Origin: Deltaproteobacteria bacterium
Lineage (GTDB): Bacteria > Myxococcota_A > Polyangia > Polyangiales > Polyangiaceae
DNA: 54,856 nt
Direction: 5' to 3'
NCBI GenBank assembly: GCA_003235365.1
Contig: QJWJ01000429.1
Coordinates: 1 to 54,856 of the forward strand
Shown: positions 39,824-48,126 of the stretch, in pieces
How the letters are laid out: each line of letters starts with the position of its first letter
How positions within the stretch are numbered: position 1 is the first letter of the stretch
Translations under genes and position numbers: made by a program
Notes under the pieces: model-generated
Told to the model about the DNA's origin: nothing
What the model saw: only the letters and a program-made list of their open reading frames with translations
Database searches by the model: none

Positions 39824-41308
39824 ATGGAACTCAACGTGATACAAGAGGAAGCGCCGAGCAAGGGCTGCAGCGCGACGTCGTGCGGAAGCACGGATGATCA
39901 ACTCTCCCACCTCACCGACGAAGTGCGGCAGAAGGTGCAGAATCATCCCTGCTACTCGGAGCAGGCCCACCACTACTTTGCTAGGATGCACGTCGCCGTG
40001 GCTCCAGCGTGCAACATCCAGTGCAACTACTGCAATCGAAAGTACGACTGTGCCAACGAGTCGCGACCGGGGGTGGTTTCGGAGCTGCTCACGCCGGGCC
40101 AGGCCGTCAAGAAGACGATGGCGGTGGCTGCTACGATCCCCCAGATGACCGTGCTTGGTATTGCTGGGCCAGGTGACCCCCTGGCCAACCCCGAGCGCGT
40201 CTTCGAGACCTTCAACGGGCTCACGAAGAACACGCCCGACATCAAGCTGTGTTTGTCTACCAATGGGTTGAATCTTCCGCAGTACGTCGATGAAATCGCC
40301 AAGCACAACATCGATCACGTGACCATCACGATCAACTGCGTCGATCCGAAGGTTGGGGCCAAGATCTACCCGTGGATCTACTGGAACAACAAGCGGATCC
40401 GTGGCGAGAAGGGCGCGAAGATACTCATCCGGCAGCAGCAACGCGGTCTCGAGATGTTGGTCGAACGCAACATCCTCGTGAAGGTGAATTCGGTGATGAT
40501 CCCTGGCGTGAATGACGAGCATCTCGTCGAGGTCAGCAAAGTCGTCAAGCAGAAAGGTGCGTTCTTGCACAACGTGATGCCGCTCATCGCCGAAGAAGAG
40601 CATGGCACGTTCTACGGCGTCATGGGGCAGCGGGGGCCGTCACACGACGAGTTGCAGACCCTACAAGACGCGTGCTCCGGCGACATGAACATGATGCGGC
40701 ATTGTCGTCAATGTCGTGCCGATGCAGTGGGTTTGCTGGGGGAAGATCGTGGTGCGGAGTTTACGCTCGACAAGATCGACGAGATGCAGATCGACTACGA
40801 AGCCGCGATGGTCAAGCGCAAAGCCTTGCACACGGCGATCGCCGCCGAACTCGAGAGCAAGGCGAGAGAGGCGCAGGCACAAGACGGTGGCCTGTCCGAC
40901 TTGGCAACCACACCACGACTGATCGCCGTGGCGACGAAGGGCGGAGGAGTCGTGAACGAACACTTCGGACATGCGCGAGAGTTTCTGGTCTACGAGGCGT
41001 CACCGTCGGGAGTGCGCTTCATCAGTCACCGCAAGGTGGACTTGTACTGTAGCGGGGACGACACGTGCGGTGAGGCCGAAAGCGCCCTGGACAGGAACCT
41101 CGCGACGTTGAAGGGGTGCGCTGCAGTGCTTTGCTCGAAGATTGGGTTTGGCCCTTGGGAGGCCCTCGAGCAGGCAGGGATCGTTCCTGACGGTTCACAC
41201 GCCATGGAACCGATCGAGGAAGCCGTCGCTGCGGTCTACCGGGAGATCGCCCAGCGCTTGGACGAAAACGAAATGCAACAGCCGCCTCTGGTAGGTGTGG
41301 GCGGTTGA
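39824..41308 (+). CDS. nifB: NifB, NifB-co synthase
   Basis: The 494-residue radical-SAM enzyme builds the NifB-co [8Fe-9S-C] core. It has the SAM-cluster motif CNIQCNYCNRKYDC, AGPGDPLAN and CRQCRADAVG, and a C-terminal NifX-like domain (GGGVVNEHFGHAREFLVYEA). GAGGAG precedes ATG 39824. The fused NifX domain is typical of proteobacterial NifB. Confidence 0.96.
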   Translation: MELNVIQEEAPSKGCSATSCGSTDDQLSHLTDEVRQKVQNHPCYSEQAHHYFARMHVAVAPACNIQCNYCNRKYDCANESRPGVVSELLTPGQAVKKTMAVAATIPQMTVLGIAGPGDPLANPERVFETFNGLTKNTPDIKLCLSTNGLNLPQYVDEIAKHNIDHVTITINCVDPKVGAKIYPWIYWNNKRIRGEKGAKILIRQQQRGLEMLVERNILVKVNSVMIPGVNDEHLVEVSKVVKQKGAFLHNVMPLIAEEEHGTFYGVMGQRGPSHDELQTLQDACSGDMNMMRHCRQCRADAVGLLGEDRGAEFTLDKIDEMQIDYEAAMVKRKALHTAIAAELESKAREAQAQDGGLSDLATTPRLIAVATKGGGVVNEHFGHAREFLVYEASPSGVRFISHRKVDLYCSGDDTCGEAESALDRNLATLKGCAAVLCSKIGFGPWEALEQAGIVPDGSHAMEPIEEAVAAVYREIAQRLDENEMQQPPLVGVGG

Positions 41309-41327
41309 GAAAGCAGAGGTACGAACG

Positions 41328-41627
41328 ATGTCCGTCAGTATCGTCGATAGATGCGTCAATTGCTTCGCGTGCATGATGGTTTGCCCCAACGAAGCGATAT
41401 ATGAAGCCAAGCCTCACTTCATGGTCAACCCACGCAAATGTACCGAGTGCGAAGGCGACTTCGACACTCCGCAGTGCGCGACGATTTGCCCCGTGGAAGA
41501 GGCCATACTGGACGCCGGGGGGGCGGCCATCAATCCTTTGGGTACTTTGACCGGTATCCCTGCGGAACGATACCTGGAGTTGCAAGAGAAGGAGCGCGCG
41601 CAGCAGGCCGTGTCTGCTGGAGATTGA
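41328..41627 (+). CDS. FdxN-type 2[4Fe-4S] ferredoxin
   Basis: The 99-residue ferredoxin has CVNCFACMMVCP and CTECEGDFDTPQCATICPVEE, followed by about 35 extra residues. FdxN is thought to give electrons to NifB in Azotobacter, and its place right after nifB fits. It is a paralog of the ferredoxin at 33789. Confidence 0.93.
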   Translation: MSVSIVDRCVNCFACMMVCPNEAIYEAKPHFMVNPRKCTECEGDFDTPQCATICPVEEAILDAGGAAINPLGTLTGIPAERYLELQEKERAQQAVSAGD

Positions 41628-41806
41628 CCTCTCAACGGGTCTTCGTTCGCTGTCAGCGCAAGCGACACCGAAAAGACGACCCGAACGAAACGATAGAGCG
41701 GTGCCGGGGAACGGACGCCAGAACTCAGGGCAGCACCCAGCGCGACGTACGGGGCTGTATCATTGGGCGTCGTTCCCCGGCGCCGACTCTCCTGTGAGGA
41801 ATCGAG

Positions 41807-42532
41807 ATGTCGGTGAGTGTTCAAATGGAGCTCGATGACGGCGAAGTGCGGCAACACGATGCTGACCCCAAGGTGCTCGCAAAGTCCTCCGGTGAACGCG
41901 ACTGGGTGGCGCTATCTTCGGCGATTCTCGAGTGCAGAGCCGCGCGGCACCTCTGGGGCGCTCCTGTCTCGAGGCTCATCGCGAGTTTTCTCGTGGGAAA
42001 GAGCGCACTGCCAGAAGACGTCGGACTCGGGACGTCCTATTCCGCACTGATGCGGCTCGCCTTCGACGTGGAGGACGTGCTGCCATTGTTGGAGCGTCGA
42101 TTCGGCAATGACTTGGGTTGGACCCACGCGCGCGCTCTTGGCAGAGAACGTGCGCGGCTGCGCAGTGTGCTCGCTGCCGGCAGAGAAGACGAAATCAATC
42201 AACTCGAGGCGTTGCTGATGGAGCATCGGAAGTCGGATGATCCGATGTGTGGATTCCTGGCGCGAATCGTTGCGTGCGCTTGCCTCGGCAGCGCACACCT
42301 GTGGTCGGACTTGGGGTTGAGCAATCGCGGGCAACTGCGCCGATTACTCAGCTCAGCCTTCCCCGACTTGGTCGCATCGAACATCCGAGACATGCGTTGG
42401 AAGCGCTTCTTGTACAGACAGCTCTGCGAGCGGGGCGGGGACTACCTTTGCCGTGCCCCCAGTTGCGAGGAGTGCACGAGTTACGCCGAGTGCTTCATTT
42501 TGCCGACCGACGATGAGAGCCGGAGTCACTGA
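41807..42532 (+). CDS. nifQ: NifQ, molybdenum donor for FeMo-co
   Basis: The 241-residue protein ends in CRAPSCEECTSYAEC, the Cx4Cx2Cx5C motif that holds the Mo-Fe-S cluster in NifQ, and has the MRWKRFLYRQLCERGG block before it. It hands molybdenum to NifEN. GAGGA precedes ATG 41807. The 179-base spacer before it has no clear sigma-54 promoter, so it may be read from the nifB side. Confidence 0.94.
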   Translation: MSVSVQMELDDGEVRQHDADPKVLAKSSGERDWVALSSAILECRAARHLWGAPVSRLIASFLVGKSALPEDVGLGTSYSALMRLAFDVEDVLPLLERRFGNDLGWTHARALGRERARLRSVLAAGREDEINQLEALLMEHRKSDDPMCGFLARIVACACLGSAHLWSDLGLSNRGQLRRLLSSAFPDLVASNIRDMRWKRFLYRQLCERGGDYLCRAPSCEECTSYAECFILPTDDESRSH

Positions 42533-42873
42533 TGTCGCTTCAAGATTACGATCTGCCCCACGTGTTCAAGTACCACTGCTTCGTTTGTTGCCAACAGCGC
42601 CCGCCGGGGCATCCGCGTGGGAGCTGTGGCGCAGCGGGGGCTCAGCCTCTTTGGGAGCACCTGATCAACAAGGTTCAGGCGATGCAACGCACGGACATCT
42701 CGATCACGACTTCGGGGTGCATGGGGTTCTGCTCCGCGGGGCCACTGATGGTCGTCTACCCGGAAGGGTTCTGGTACCAGCCGAAAACGATCCAGGACAT
42801 CGATGCGATTGCGCAATCTCACTTGGTGGAAGGCAGACCCGCCGAAGAACTCGTCGTGGTGCTGAAGCAATGA
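42532..42873 (+). CDS. (2Fe-2S) thioredoxin-like ferredoxin, second copy
   Basis: The 113-residue protein has the Cys set HCFVCCQQRPPGHPRGSCGA and TSGCMGFCSAGPLMVVYPEG of thioredoxin-fold [2Fe-2S] ferredoxins. ATG 42532 overlaps the nifQ stop by one base, so it is translationally coupled with nifQ. It is closer to the Azotobacter 2Fe-2S ferredoxin family than the copy at 39451. Confidence 0.9.
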   Translation: MSLQDYDLPHVFKYHCFVCCQQRPPGHPRGSCGAAGAQPLWEHLINKVQAMQRTDISITTSGCMGFCSAGPLMVVYPEGFWYQPKTIQDIDAIAQSHLVEGRPAEELVVVLKQ

Positions 42874-42889
42874 CTGGTTGGAGGATCGT

Positions 42890-43252
42890 GTGACGAATTC
42901 GACGACGACGACCGATCCAGGAGTTGATGTGCAACGTGCCATCGACCGGGTGTCGGCCTCGATGATTTCGACGGTCGCCGCTGCAGGGCTGTGTCTCGAT
43001 CGCGCCCCGTGCAGTGAGCGTGCCGCGTTCAGCATTGCGGTCGATCCATTTGACCGCAGCGAGACCATCGTGGCGACGTGGAAGACCGACGGTGACCTGG
43101 ATGGGACGGTGCAGGTTCGCAGTGACGGTACGGTATTCGGAGAGTACTTCGTGACTCGCGCCCATCCGAAACGCCCGCAATGGTTCGTCGAAGCGGTGAC
43201 GGCGTGGGGCCCACTCGACGACTTGCGCTGCGAGTTGCGCCTCGTGCGTTGA
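42890..43252 (+). CDS. Unknown nif-cluster protein
   Basis: The 120-residue protein is not recognised. It has a short Thr-rich start, a helix (VDVQRAIDRVSASMISTVA) and a beta-rich second half (TIVATWKTDGDLDGTVQV, SDGTVFGEYFVTR). It has two Cys in the middle but no cluster motif. GTG 42890 is chosen because GGAGGATC lies before it. It lies between the 2Fe-2S ferredoxin and lrv genes, in the same operon. Confidence 0.7.
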   Translation: MTNSTTTTDPGVDVQRAIDRVSASMISTVAAAGLCLDRAPCSERAAFSIAVDPFDRSETIVATWKTDGDLDGTVQVRSDGTVFGEYFVTRAHPKRPQWFVEAVTAWGPLDDLRCELRLVR

Positions 43253-43288
43253 GGGCGTCACGTACGGTCAGACGAGAGCGGTGGCTCC

Positions 43289-44026
43289 ATGAGCGAACGG
43301 AACTTGACACCAGTCGGCGATTGCGGGAGCTGCCCCCACCGGGATTCGGCGCTGCCGAGTGGCCGCTGTTCTCCGGGTGACGCCTGTGTTGCCGTGAACA
43401 GCGGCCGTCAGATCGACCGCTTCTTCAGAAACAATCCCGCGCAGGCGCCGCAGTACATGTGCGACGAGTTTTGGGAGCGCCGCGCGATCGCGACGCGGTA
43501 CTTGCCCATCGACCGCCTTCAAGAGCTCATCGACGATCCTGACGAGACGGTTCGTAGAGCGGTCGCGTATCGATTGCCACTGGAGCAACTCGCGAAGCTG
43601 CTAGGCGACCCGGATCGCGAGGTGCGGATCACCGTCGCCGATCGGCTTCCCGCCGAGCAGCTCGAGTCCTTGGTTGAGGACGTGGACTACCAGGTGCGCG
43701 TGTACACTGCGCGGCGCCTGCGGCCAGACCGGTTGTTCTTACTGATGAACGATCCCGAACGCGAAGTGCGCAAGGTCGTTGCGGCCCGGCTGCCCTCCGT
43801 CAGTTTGGGGTTCATGTCCTATGACGAAGCACCTGAGGTGCGGCGCATCGTTGCATCGCGATTGCGCGGCGAGGCGCTCATTCCGATGCTCGCAGACTCT
43901 GACTGGACGGTGAGGCTCGAAGCGGCGCTCGGCGCCCCCGAGAGCGCATTGCGGGAGCTATTGGACGATCCCGAACCCGACGTGCGTCGTGTCGCGGCGG
44001 AGCGTCTCGGCGCAATGCGATGCTGA
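43289..44026 (+). CDS. lrv: LRV-repeat [4Fe-4S] protein
   Basis: The 245-residue protein has an N-terminal Cys-rich domain (CGSCPHRDSALPSGRCSPGDAC and a later Cys in YMCDEFW) that holds a [4Fe-4S] cluster, followed by about seven leucine-rich-variant helical repeats (DPDREVRITVADRLP, DPEREVRKVVAARLP and similar). The Azotobacter LRV protein is nif-linked; its job is unknown. Confidence 0.92.
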   Translation: MSERNLTPVGDCGSCPHRDSALPSGRCSPGDACVAVNSGRQIDRFFRNNPAQAPQYMCDEFWERRAIATRYLPIDRLQELIDDPDETVRRAVAYRLPLEQLAKLLGDPDREVRITVADRLPAEQLESLVEDVDYQVRVYTARRLRPDRLFLLMNDPEREVRKVVAARLPSVSLGFMSYDEAPEVRRIVASRLRGEALIPMLADSDWTVRLEAALGAPESALRELLDDPEPDVRRVAAERLGAMRC

Positions 44027-44079
44027 GCCCGGCACTCGACCGCGTGTCGATCGCCGCCGCTGAGACGCTCCGGTGAAGC

Positions 44080-44526
44080 TCAGGTTCGTGGGGCTCGGAC
44101 GGACGTCACCTCGTAGGTGCAGCCGTCCCGCCCTTCGAGTTCCACATCTACCTCGTCGCCTTCCTGCGCGCCGTAGAGGGCTTCTGCCAGCGGGCTCGAG
44201 CGGGCAAGCAGACCGGCGCTGATGTCGGCCTCGTCGTCACTGACGATTTGGAAACTCTGTTCTTCGGCTTCTTCGGTGGCGAACACGGTCACGAGCGAAC
44301 CGAACTGTACCCGCGTTGGAAGGATTTCGTCGGCCCCCACGACGATGCTTTCGTCCAAGCGTCGTCGAAGTGCCTGCCAGCGTTGCGTGCCCACGTCGGC
44401 TTCGCCGAGTTGCGTTCGCAGAACCTCGAACCAGCGCGGAGTGACCCAACGCGACCGTTCGTCGGTGGACGAAATCGACGTGGGTGCTCCTTCGGCGGCA
44501 ATGGCGGCAGGTGTGCGGGGCGTCAT
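44080..44526 (-). CDS. GreA/Rnk-type C-terminal domain protein
   Basis: The 148-residue protein ends in the FKBP-like domain of GreA/GreB and Rnk (QFGSLVTVFATEEAEEQSFQIVSDDEADISAGLLARSSPLAEALYGAQEGDEVDVEL). The N-terminus lacks the GreA coiled coil, so it should not enter the RNA polymerase channel like GreA; it may bind polymerase like Rnk. GAGGAG precedes ATG 44526, which overlaps the NifX-like gene by 4 bases. It is third in the nifZ operon. Confidence 0.8.
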   Translation of the reverse strand: MTPRTPAAIAAEGAPTSISSTDERSRWVTPRWFEVLRTQLGEADVGTQRWQALRRRLDESIVVGADEILPTRVQFGSLVTVFATEEAEEQSFQIVSDDEADISAGLLARSSPLAEALYGAQEGDEVDVELEGRDGCTYEVTSVRAPRT

Positions 44527-44999
44527 TCCGTCCACTCCTCGTCCAGCAAGTCGTCGACCTCCGACGTCGCTTGTTTCTTCGTCTTGAGCAGTCGCTTCAA
44601 CCACGCCGCTTTGGCCTCGACGATGTCGGATTGGAGTTGAGCGATCACGGCGCCGATCTCGGGTCTGCCGTCGACGGCGATGGGCTGGGTCCCAGCCGAG
44701 AGTAGCTGCCGAGCGGCAGATTGACCGACCTGTGCACAGACGATGACGTCACAGCCACGCAGCCACGAAAGCTTGGTGACCAGTTTGTCTTCGTTGCCGT
44801 CCTGCGCTTCGCGTTCGAACGTGCGCTGGGTGATCAGTTTGCTCGCGCTCGGAGACAGCCCATAGACGATGAAGCGCTGGGCCGAGCCAAAGTGCTGATT
44901 GACGTGTTCGCCATCAGTCGTTGCGAAAGCGACGGTGATCAAGCTCGGGTCGTCCGCTTGGGCAGCTGTATTGACGTCGATGGATGGCGACTCGGACAT
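44523..44999 (-). CDS. NifX-family cofactor-binding protein
   Basis: The 158-residue single-domain protein has TVAFATTDGEHVNQHFGSAQRFIVYGLS, the NifX/NifB-type cofactor-binding strand, and a Lys/Glu-rich tail. It is a second single-domain NifX here, beside nifX at 37870. ATG 44999 has GGAG upstream; GTG 45053, overlapping the nifZ stop as GTGA, is a possible alternative. It lies between nifZ and the GreA-like gene. Confidence 0.88.
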   Translation of the reverse strand: MSESPSIDVNTAAQADDPSLITVAFATTDGEHVNQHFGSAQRFIVYGLSPSASKLITQRTFEREAQDGNEDKLVTKLSWLRGCDVIVCAQVGQSAARQLLSAGTQPIAVDGRPEIGAVIAQLQSDIVEAKAAWLKRLLKTKKQATSEVDDLLDEEWTE

Positions 45000-45049
45000 G
45001 GAAACTCCAGAATCGAGTGAGGTGACTTGCTCGTCGGTGCTCGGCGCGT

Positions 45050-45577
45050 TCACACCTGTTGCCACGGCAGGGTGGCACCGTTGGTCGATGCGGTGACGTC
45101 GACGCCCTTTTCGATGGTTTGACGCACACGTTCGTCGAAATCGCTTTCGCCGCGCAAGAGCTGCTCCGCGACGAGCAGCGTGCGCTCGCCGACGCGTACG
45201 TGGTAGTGAATGCCGAGGGCAGCGTCGCGTTCGACCTTCACGATCTCGCCCTGGTCTCCGGCGCGTGCAACCGTCTGACCGCGAACGGTCAACGTTGCTG
45301 CCAACGTGACGGTGTCGCGAAACTCGTACCGGTTGGGGATCCATTCGAGTTGGGCATCGACGAGCTCCTGCTCGCGACAACCGACGCGGTAGCCGTATTC
45401 GATGAAGTCGACGGCGTACACGATCTCGTCTTGCAGAAACGTCCCGATGTCGCGCACGTACCCGGTCGCGCCTCGACGCAGCAACAGCTCGCCGATTTCC
45501 CGACCCGGAAACGTCCCGTCGTTCCTCACGTTTCGGGTTACCCGAACGTGCTGCCCAAACTCGAACTTCGGTTTCAT
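45050..45577 (-). CDS. nifZ: NifZ, P-cluster maturation protein
   Basis: The 175-residue protein matches NifZ: KFEFGQHVRVTRNVRNDGTFPG, LLLRRGATGYVRDIGTFLQDEIVYAVDFIE, VGCREQEL. It helps form the second P-cluster of MoFe protein. ATG 45577 is chosen because the predicted transcript starts near 45620; the upstream frame back to 45823 includes the promoter and so is not coding. It is first of three genes in this operon. Confidence 0.93.
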   Translation of the reverse strand: MKPKFEFGQHVRVTRNVRNDGTFPGREIGELLLRRGATGYVRDIGTFLQDEIVYAVDFIEYGYRVGCREQELVDAQLEWIPNRYEFRDTVTLAATLTVRGQTVARAGDQGEIVKVERDAALGIHYHVRVGERTLLVAEQLLRGESDFDERVRQTIEKGVDVTASTNGATLPWQQV

Positions 45578-45630
45578 GATGGCGACCGCAGCGGTGATGA
45601 GTGGCCGAGAGCGACCTCTCATCGGACGCT

Positions 45631-45646
45631 TGCAAACCGGGTGCCA
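45631..45646 (-). promoter_or_regulatory. Sigma-54 promoter of nifZ
   Basis: On the minus strand TGGCACCCGGTTTGCA is a perfect -24/-12 promoter (TGGCAC, five bases, TTGCA). The predicted start near 45620 leaves a leader of about 43 bases. Confidence 0.88.
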
Positions 45647-45749
45647 CGTTAGCGTCGGGACTTCATCGAGGGGTAACGCGACTTCCAGCCGAGAAAGAGG
45701 GGCTTCGCTGGGCCTCACGTCGAGCTGACGGAGGGCAGCCGGGCTCGGT

Positions 45750-45765
45750 TGTAGCAGACCCGACA
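45750..45765 (-). promoter_or_regulatory. NifA upstream activator site (nifZ)
   Basis: TGTAGCAGACCCGACA is an exact TGT-N10-ACA about 105 bases upstream of the nifZ sigma-54 promoter. Confidence 0.78.
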
Positions 45766-45835
45766 ATGCTGTTGTCAGGGCGCGAACGTCGTACCCGTTC
45801 CTGCAGTGCTCGGTGGCGGCCACTAGGAGATGCCC

Positions 45836-46423
45836 CTATTGGGGCTGCGGCGGGGGGAGGATCGATTCACCGACACCGAGCCCCGAGACGCCGCCGGAGA
45901 CGATGAAAGTCATCACTTCGGCGCTGGGGACGTCCAGGACCTCCACTTGATGGCCGGGTACCAGTACCAAGTTGCCGGCGAAGTTGTAGGACTGGGGAAA
46001 GTAGACCGCCATGTGACCAGGCAGGTCCAATGCTGGGACGTCCCGCCGAGTGATGAACCCGAGCGCGCGGACGTCGGAATCTGCGGACAGCCGGACGACG
46101 ACTGGCTGATCGAAGCTCTTCTTGTCGCCGACGAAGGCACCGATCAAGTCCTTGATCGAGTTGTACAGCAGCTTGACGAATGGAACGCGTCGCAGCAGGG
46201 CTTCGGTCCATTCGAATATGGACCGGCCCACGACGTTGGAGGTGAGGAAACCGATCAGCGTCACCACTGCCGCCGTCGCTATCAGGCCCAGCCCCGGGAT
46301 GCCGATCGGCAGCAGCTCGTCGAAGAGTCGAAACAGCGAGTACAAGATGTACAGCGTGAGCGCGACCGGAGCGGTGATGAATGCACCGCGAAGAAAGTAG
46401 CCAGGCAGATGCCGCAGTATCAT
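45836..46423 (-). CDS. DUF502-family membrane protein
   Basis: The 195-residue protein has two N-terminal membrane helices (GAFITAPVALTLYILYSLF and GLIATAAVVTLIGFLTSNVVG) and a C-terminal soluble domain with YNSIKDLIGAFVG and VLVPGHQVEVLDVPSAEVMTFIVSGG, as in the DUF502 family. Function is unknown. ATG 46423 puts the conserved RHLPGYFLRG at the start; ATG 46459 is possible. It marks the right boundary of the nif island. Confidence 0.85.
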   Translation of the reverse strand: MILRHLPGYFLRGAFITAPVALTLYILYSLFRLFDELLPIGIPGLGLIATAAVVTLIGFLTSNVVGRSIFEWTEALLRRVPFVKLLYNSIKDLIGAFVGDKKSFDQPVVVRLSADSDVRALGFITRRDVPALDLPGHMAVYFPQSYNFAGNLVLVPGHQVEVLDVPSAEVMTFIVSGGVSGLGVGESILPPPQPQ

Positions 46424-46495
46424 GCAGCGAGAATAGCGCGCACCCGACGGTCTCATCAAACCCGCCGTTTCCGAGTCGGTGAGAGCCGCGGGGGC

Positions 46496-46512
46496 GTCCC
46501 CTTTCAGGGGAC
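46496..46512 (-). terminator. Short hairpin after the phosphofructokinase gene
   Basis: GTCCCC and GGGGAC form a 6-bp stem with a 5-base loop, 20 bases past the stop at 46533. Weak; there is no T-run. Confidence 0.3.
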
Positions 46513-46532
46513 TCGGGGACGGAACTCGCCCA

Positions 46533-47954
46533 TCAGACCAACGTACGGGGCTGCCCCGTCGCTTCCATCACGCTCATCCAAAAGTCCTCGCCGGGATTGA
46601 CGACCTTGCGTACGCGCGTGGCCAGCTGCATTGGCACGTGAACGAAGCGCCCGTGCCAGCGTCCGACGAGCATGCTCGTGTTACCTGCCATCGCGGCGTG
46701 AACCGCGTTTCGGGCCATGTGCCAGCAGTACACGCTGTCGGAAGGGGATGCCGGAACGCTCCGGATGCTGTAGCTCGGGTCGATGTACTTCAGCGTGACG
46801 TCGCGACCCCGGTGCCTGAACTGGGAGACGATTTCGTTCTTGAGGAACGTGCCGATGTCGCCCAGGCGCGAGTTGCCGCTCTTGTCGGTCAGCTGCGACG
46901 GCGTCAGGAGATCCTGCCCCGCCCCTTCAGCGACGACGATCACGGCATTGTCTTTTTGATCGAGTACCCGCTCTAGGTAGCTGATCACACCGTTCGGCCC
47001 TTCGAGCGCCCACGGCACTTCGGGGATCAACACCAGGTCCGCTTCCGTGGATGCCAACGCGGCTTGGCAAGCGACGAACCCGGAGTGTCGGCCCATCAGC
47101 TTCACCAGTCCGATGCCGTTGTGCGCGCCCGTCGCCTCGACGTGCGCCGCGCGAATGACTTCGACGGCTGCGGAGAAAGCGCTCTCGAAACCGAAGCTTC
47201 GGTCGATGAACGGAATGTCGTTGTCGATCGTTTTCGGCACGCCGACGACGGAGATCGGGAGTTTGCGTCTGCCGATCTCCGCTGCGATCTTCATGGCTCC
47301 GCGGATCGTCCCGTCGCCTCCGATGACGAACAGGATGCTGACGCCGTCGGCGACCAGCTTGTCGACCACGTCTGCGGCTGCTTGCGAGCCGCGCGATGAT
47401 CCGAGGATCGTCCCGCCGGAGTGGTGGATCTTGGAGATGTTCTTCTCCGTCAGCGGGAGCGGGGCGTGTCCGTAGCGGGCTACCAACCCCTCGTAGCCAA
47501 ACCGATAACCATAGACGCTGTTGACGCCGTAGCCGCGCGCGAGCTCGAGGACGATCCCGCGTACGACGTTGTTCAAACCGGGGCACAGACCGCCACACGT
47601 GACGATCCCGCAGCGCAATCCCTTTGGATCGAAGAAGATGCTGTTGCGCGGCCCAGCGAGCTCGAACGCGGGAAGCTCGGCGGGCCTTCCGCCGTTGCGG
47701 GTCAGTTCCGAGACGTGATCGTCGAGCAAGACCTTGTCCGCCTTGCCGACGAACGCGAGCGCGTCAGCGCCCAAGTGCTTCTCGACGGGAGAGGGATGTC
47801 GACAAGCGCCGAGGGTTTGGATGGCGACGTCTGCTGGCGTGAGGCGTTGCGGAAAGCCGGGATCGGCCGGCGGCGGGACGGTTCCGGAGGGCTGGCTCGG
47901 CGACGAGGGGATCATCGCAATCGGTTCGGGGGCTGAGGCGGGATCGGTTGCCAT
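46533..47954 (-). CDS. ATP-dependent 6-phosphofructokinase
   Basis: The 473-residue enzyme phosphorylates fructose 6-phosphate in glycolysis. It has GGLCPGLNNV (nucleotide loop), IGGDGTIRGA (212-216 GGDGT, the ATP-type Gly) and PKTIDND (240-246). The mix of GGDGT with PKTIDND is seen in the long plant/spirochete-like PFK group, usually ATP-dependent. The first 60 residues are Pro-rich and disordered. It is not part of the nif regulon. Confidence 0.88.
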   Translation of the reverse strand: MATDPASAPEPIAMIPSSPSQPSGTVPPPADPGFPQRLTPADVAIQTLGACRHPSPVEKHLGADALAFVGKADKVLLDDHVSELTRNGGRPAELPAFELAGPRNSIFFDPKGLRCGIVTCGGLCPGLNNVVRGIVLELARGYGVNSVYGYRFGYEGLVARYGHAPLPLTEKNISKIHHSGGTILGSSRGSQAAADVVDKLVADGVSILFVIGGDGTIRGAMKIAAEIGRRKLPISVVGVPKTIDNDIPFIDRSFGFESAFSAAVEVIRAAHVEATGAHNGIGLVKLMGRHSGFVACQAALASTEADLVLIPEVPWALEGPNGVISYLERVLDQKDNAVIVVAEGAGQDLLTPSQLTDKSGNSRLGDIGTFLKNEIVSQFRHRGRDVTLKYIDPSYSIRSVPASPSDSVYCWHMARNAVHAAMAGNTSMLVGRWHGRFVHVPMQLATRVRKVVNPGEDFWMSVMEATGQPRTLV

Positions 47955-48126
47955 GGGCGTGGTGAGGGTGGTGAGTAGTGTTGCTCACGAACTATTTCCG
48001 GGAGTTTTCGTTCTCCTGGAGAAGGGGATTCGAGCAGGGGAGCCGATGATAGTGGGTGTCCGGCCGTTGCGAAGGCCCGTGGGCGTTTGTTTCGCAACTC
48101 GCGTACCCGAGGGACGACCTCGGGGC

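Larger units (their letters stand above)
45578..45835 (-). other. nifZ operon control region
   Basis: It holds a perfect sigma-54 promoter and an exact NifA site reading leftward. An apparent N-terminal extension of the nifZ frame runs through it but overlaps the promoter. Confidence 0.7.

Noticed and set aside
41651..41667. Possible NifA site before nifQ
   Set aside because: The spacing is TGT-N11-ACA, one base too long, and there is no convincing sigma-54 promoter downstream.
45578..45823. N-terminal extension of nifZ
   Set aside because: It contains the perfect sigma-54 promoter and its start would lie upstream of the predicted transcript start; NifZ homologs begin at the later ATG.
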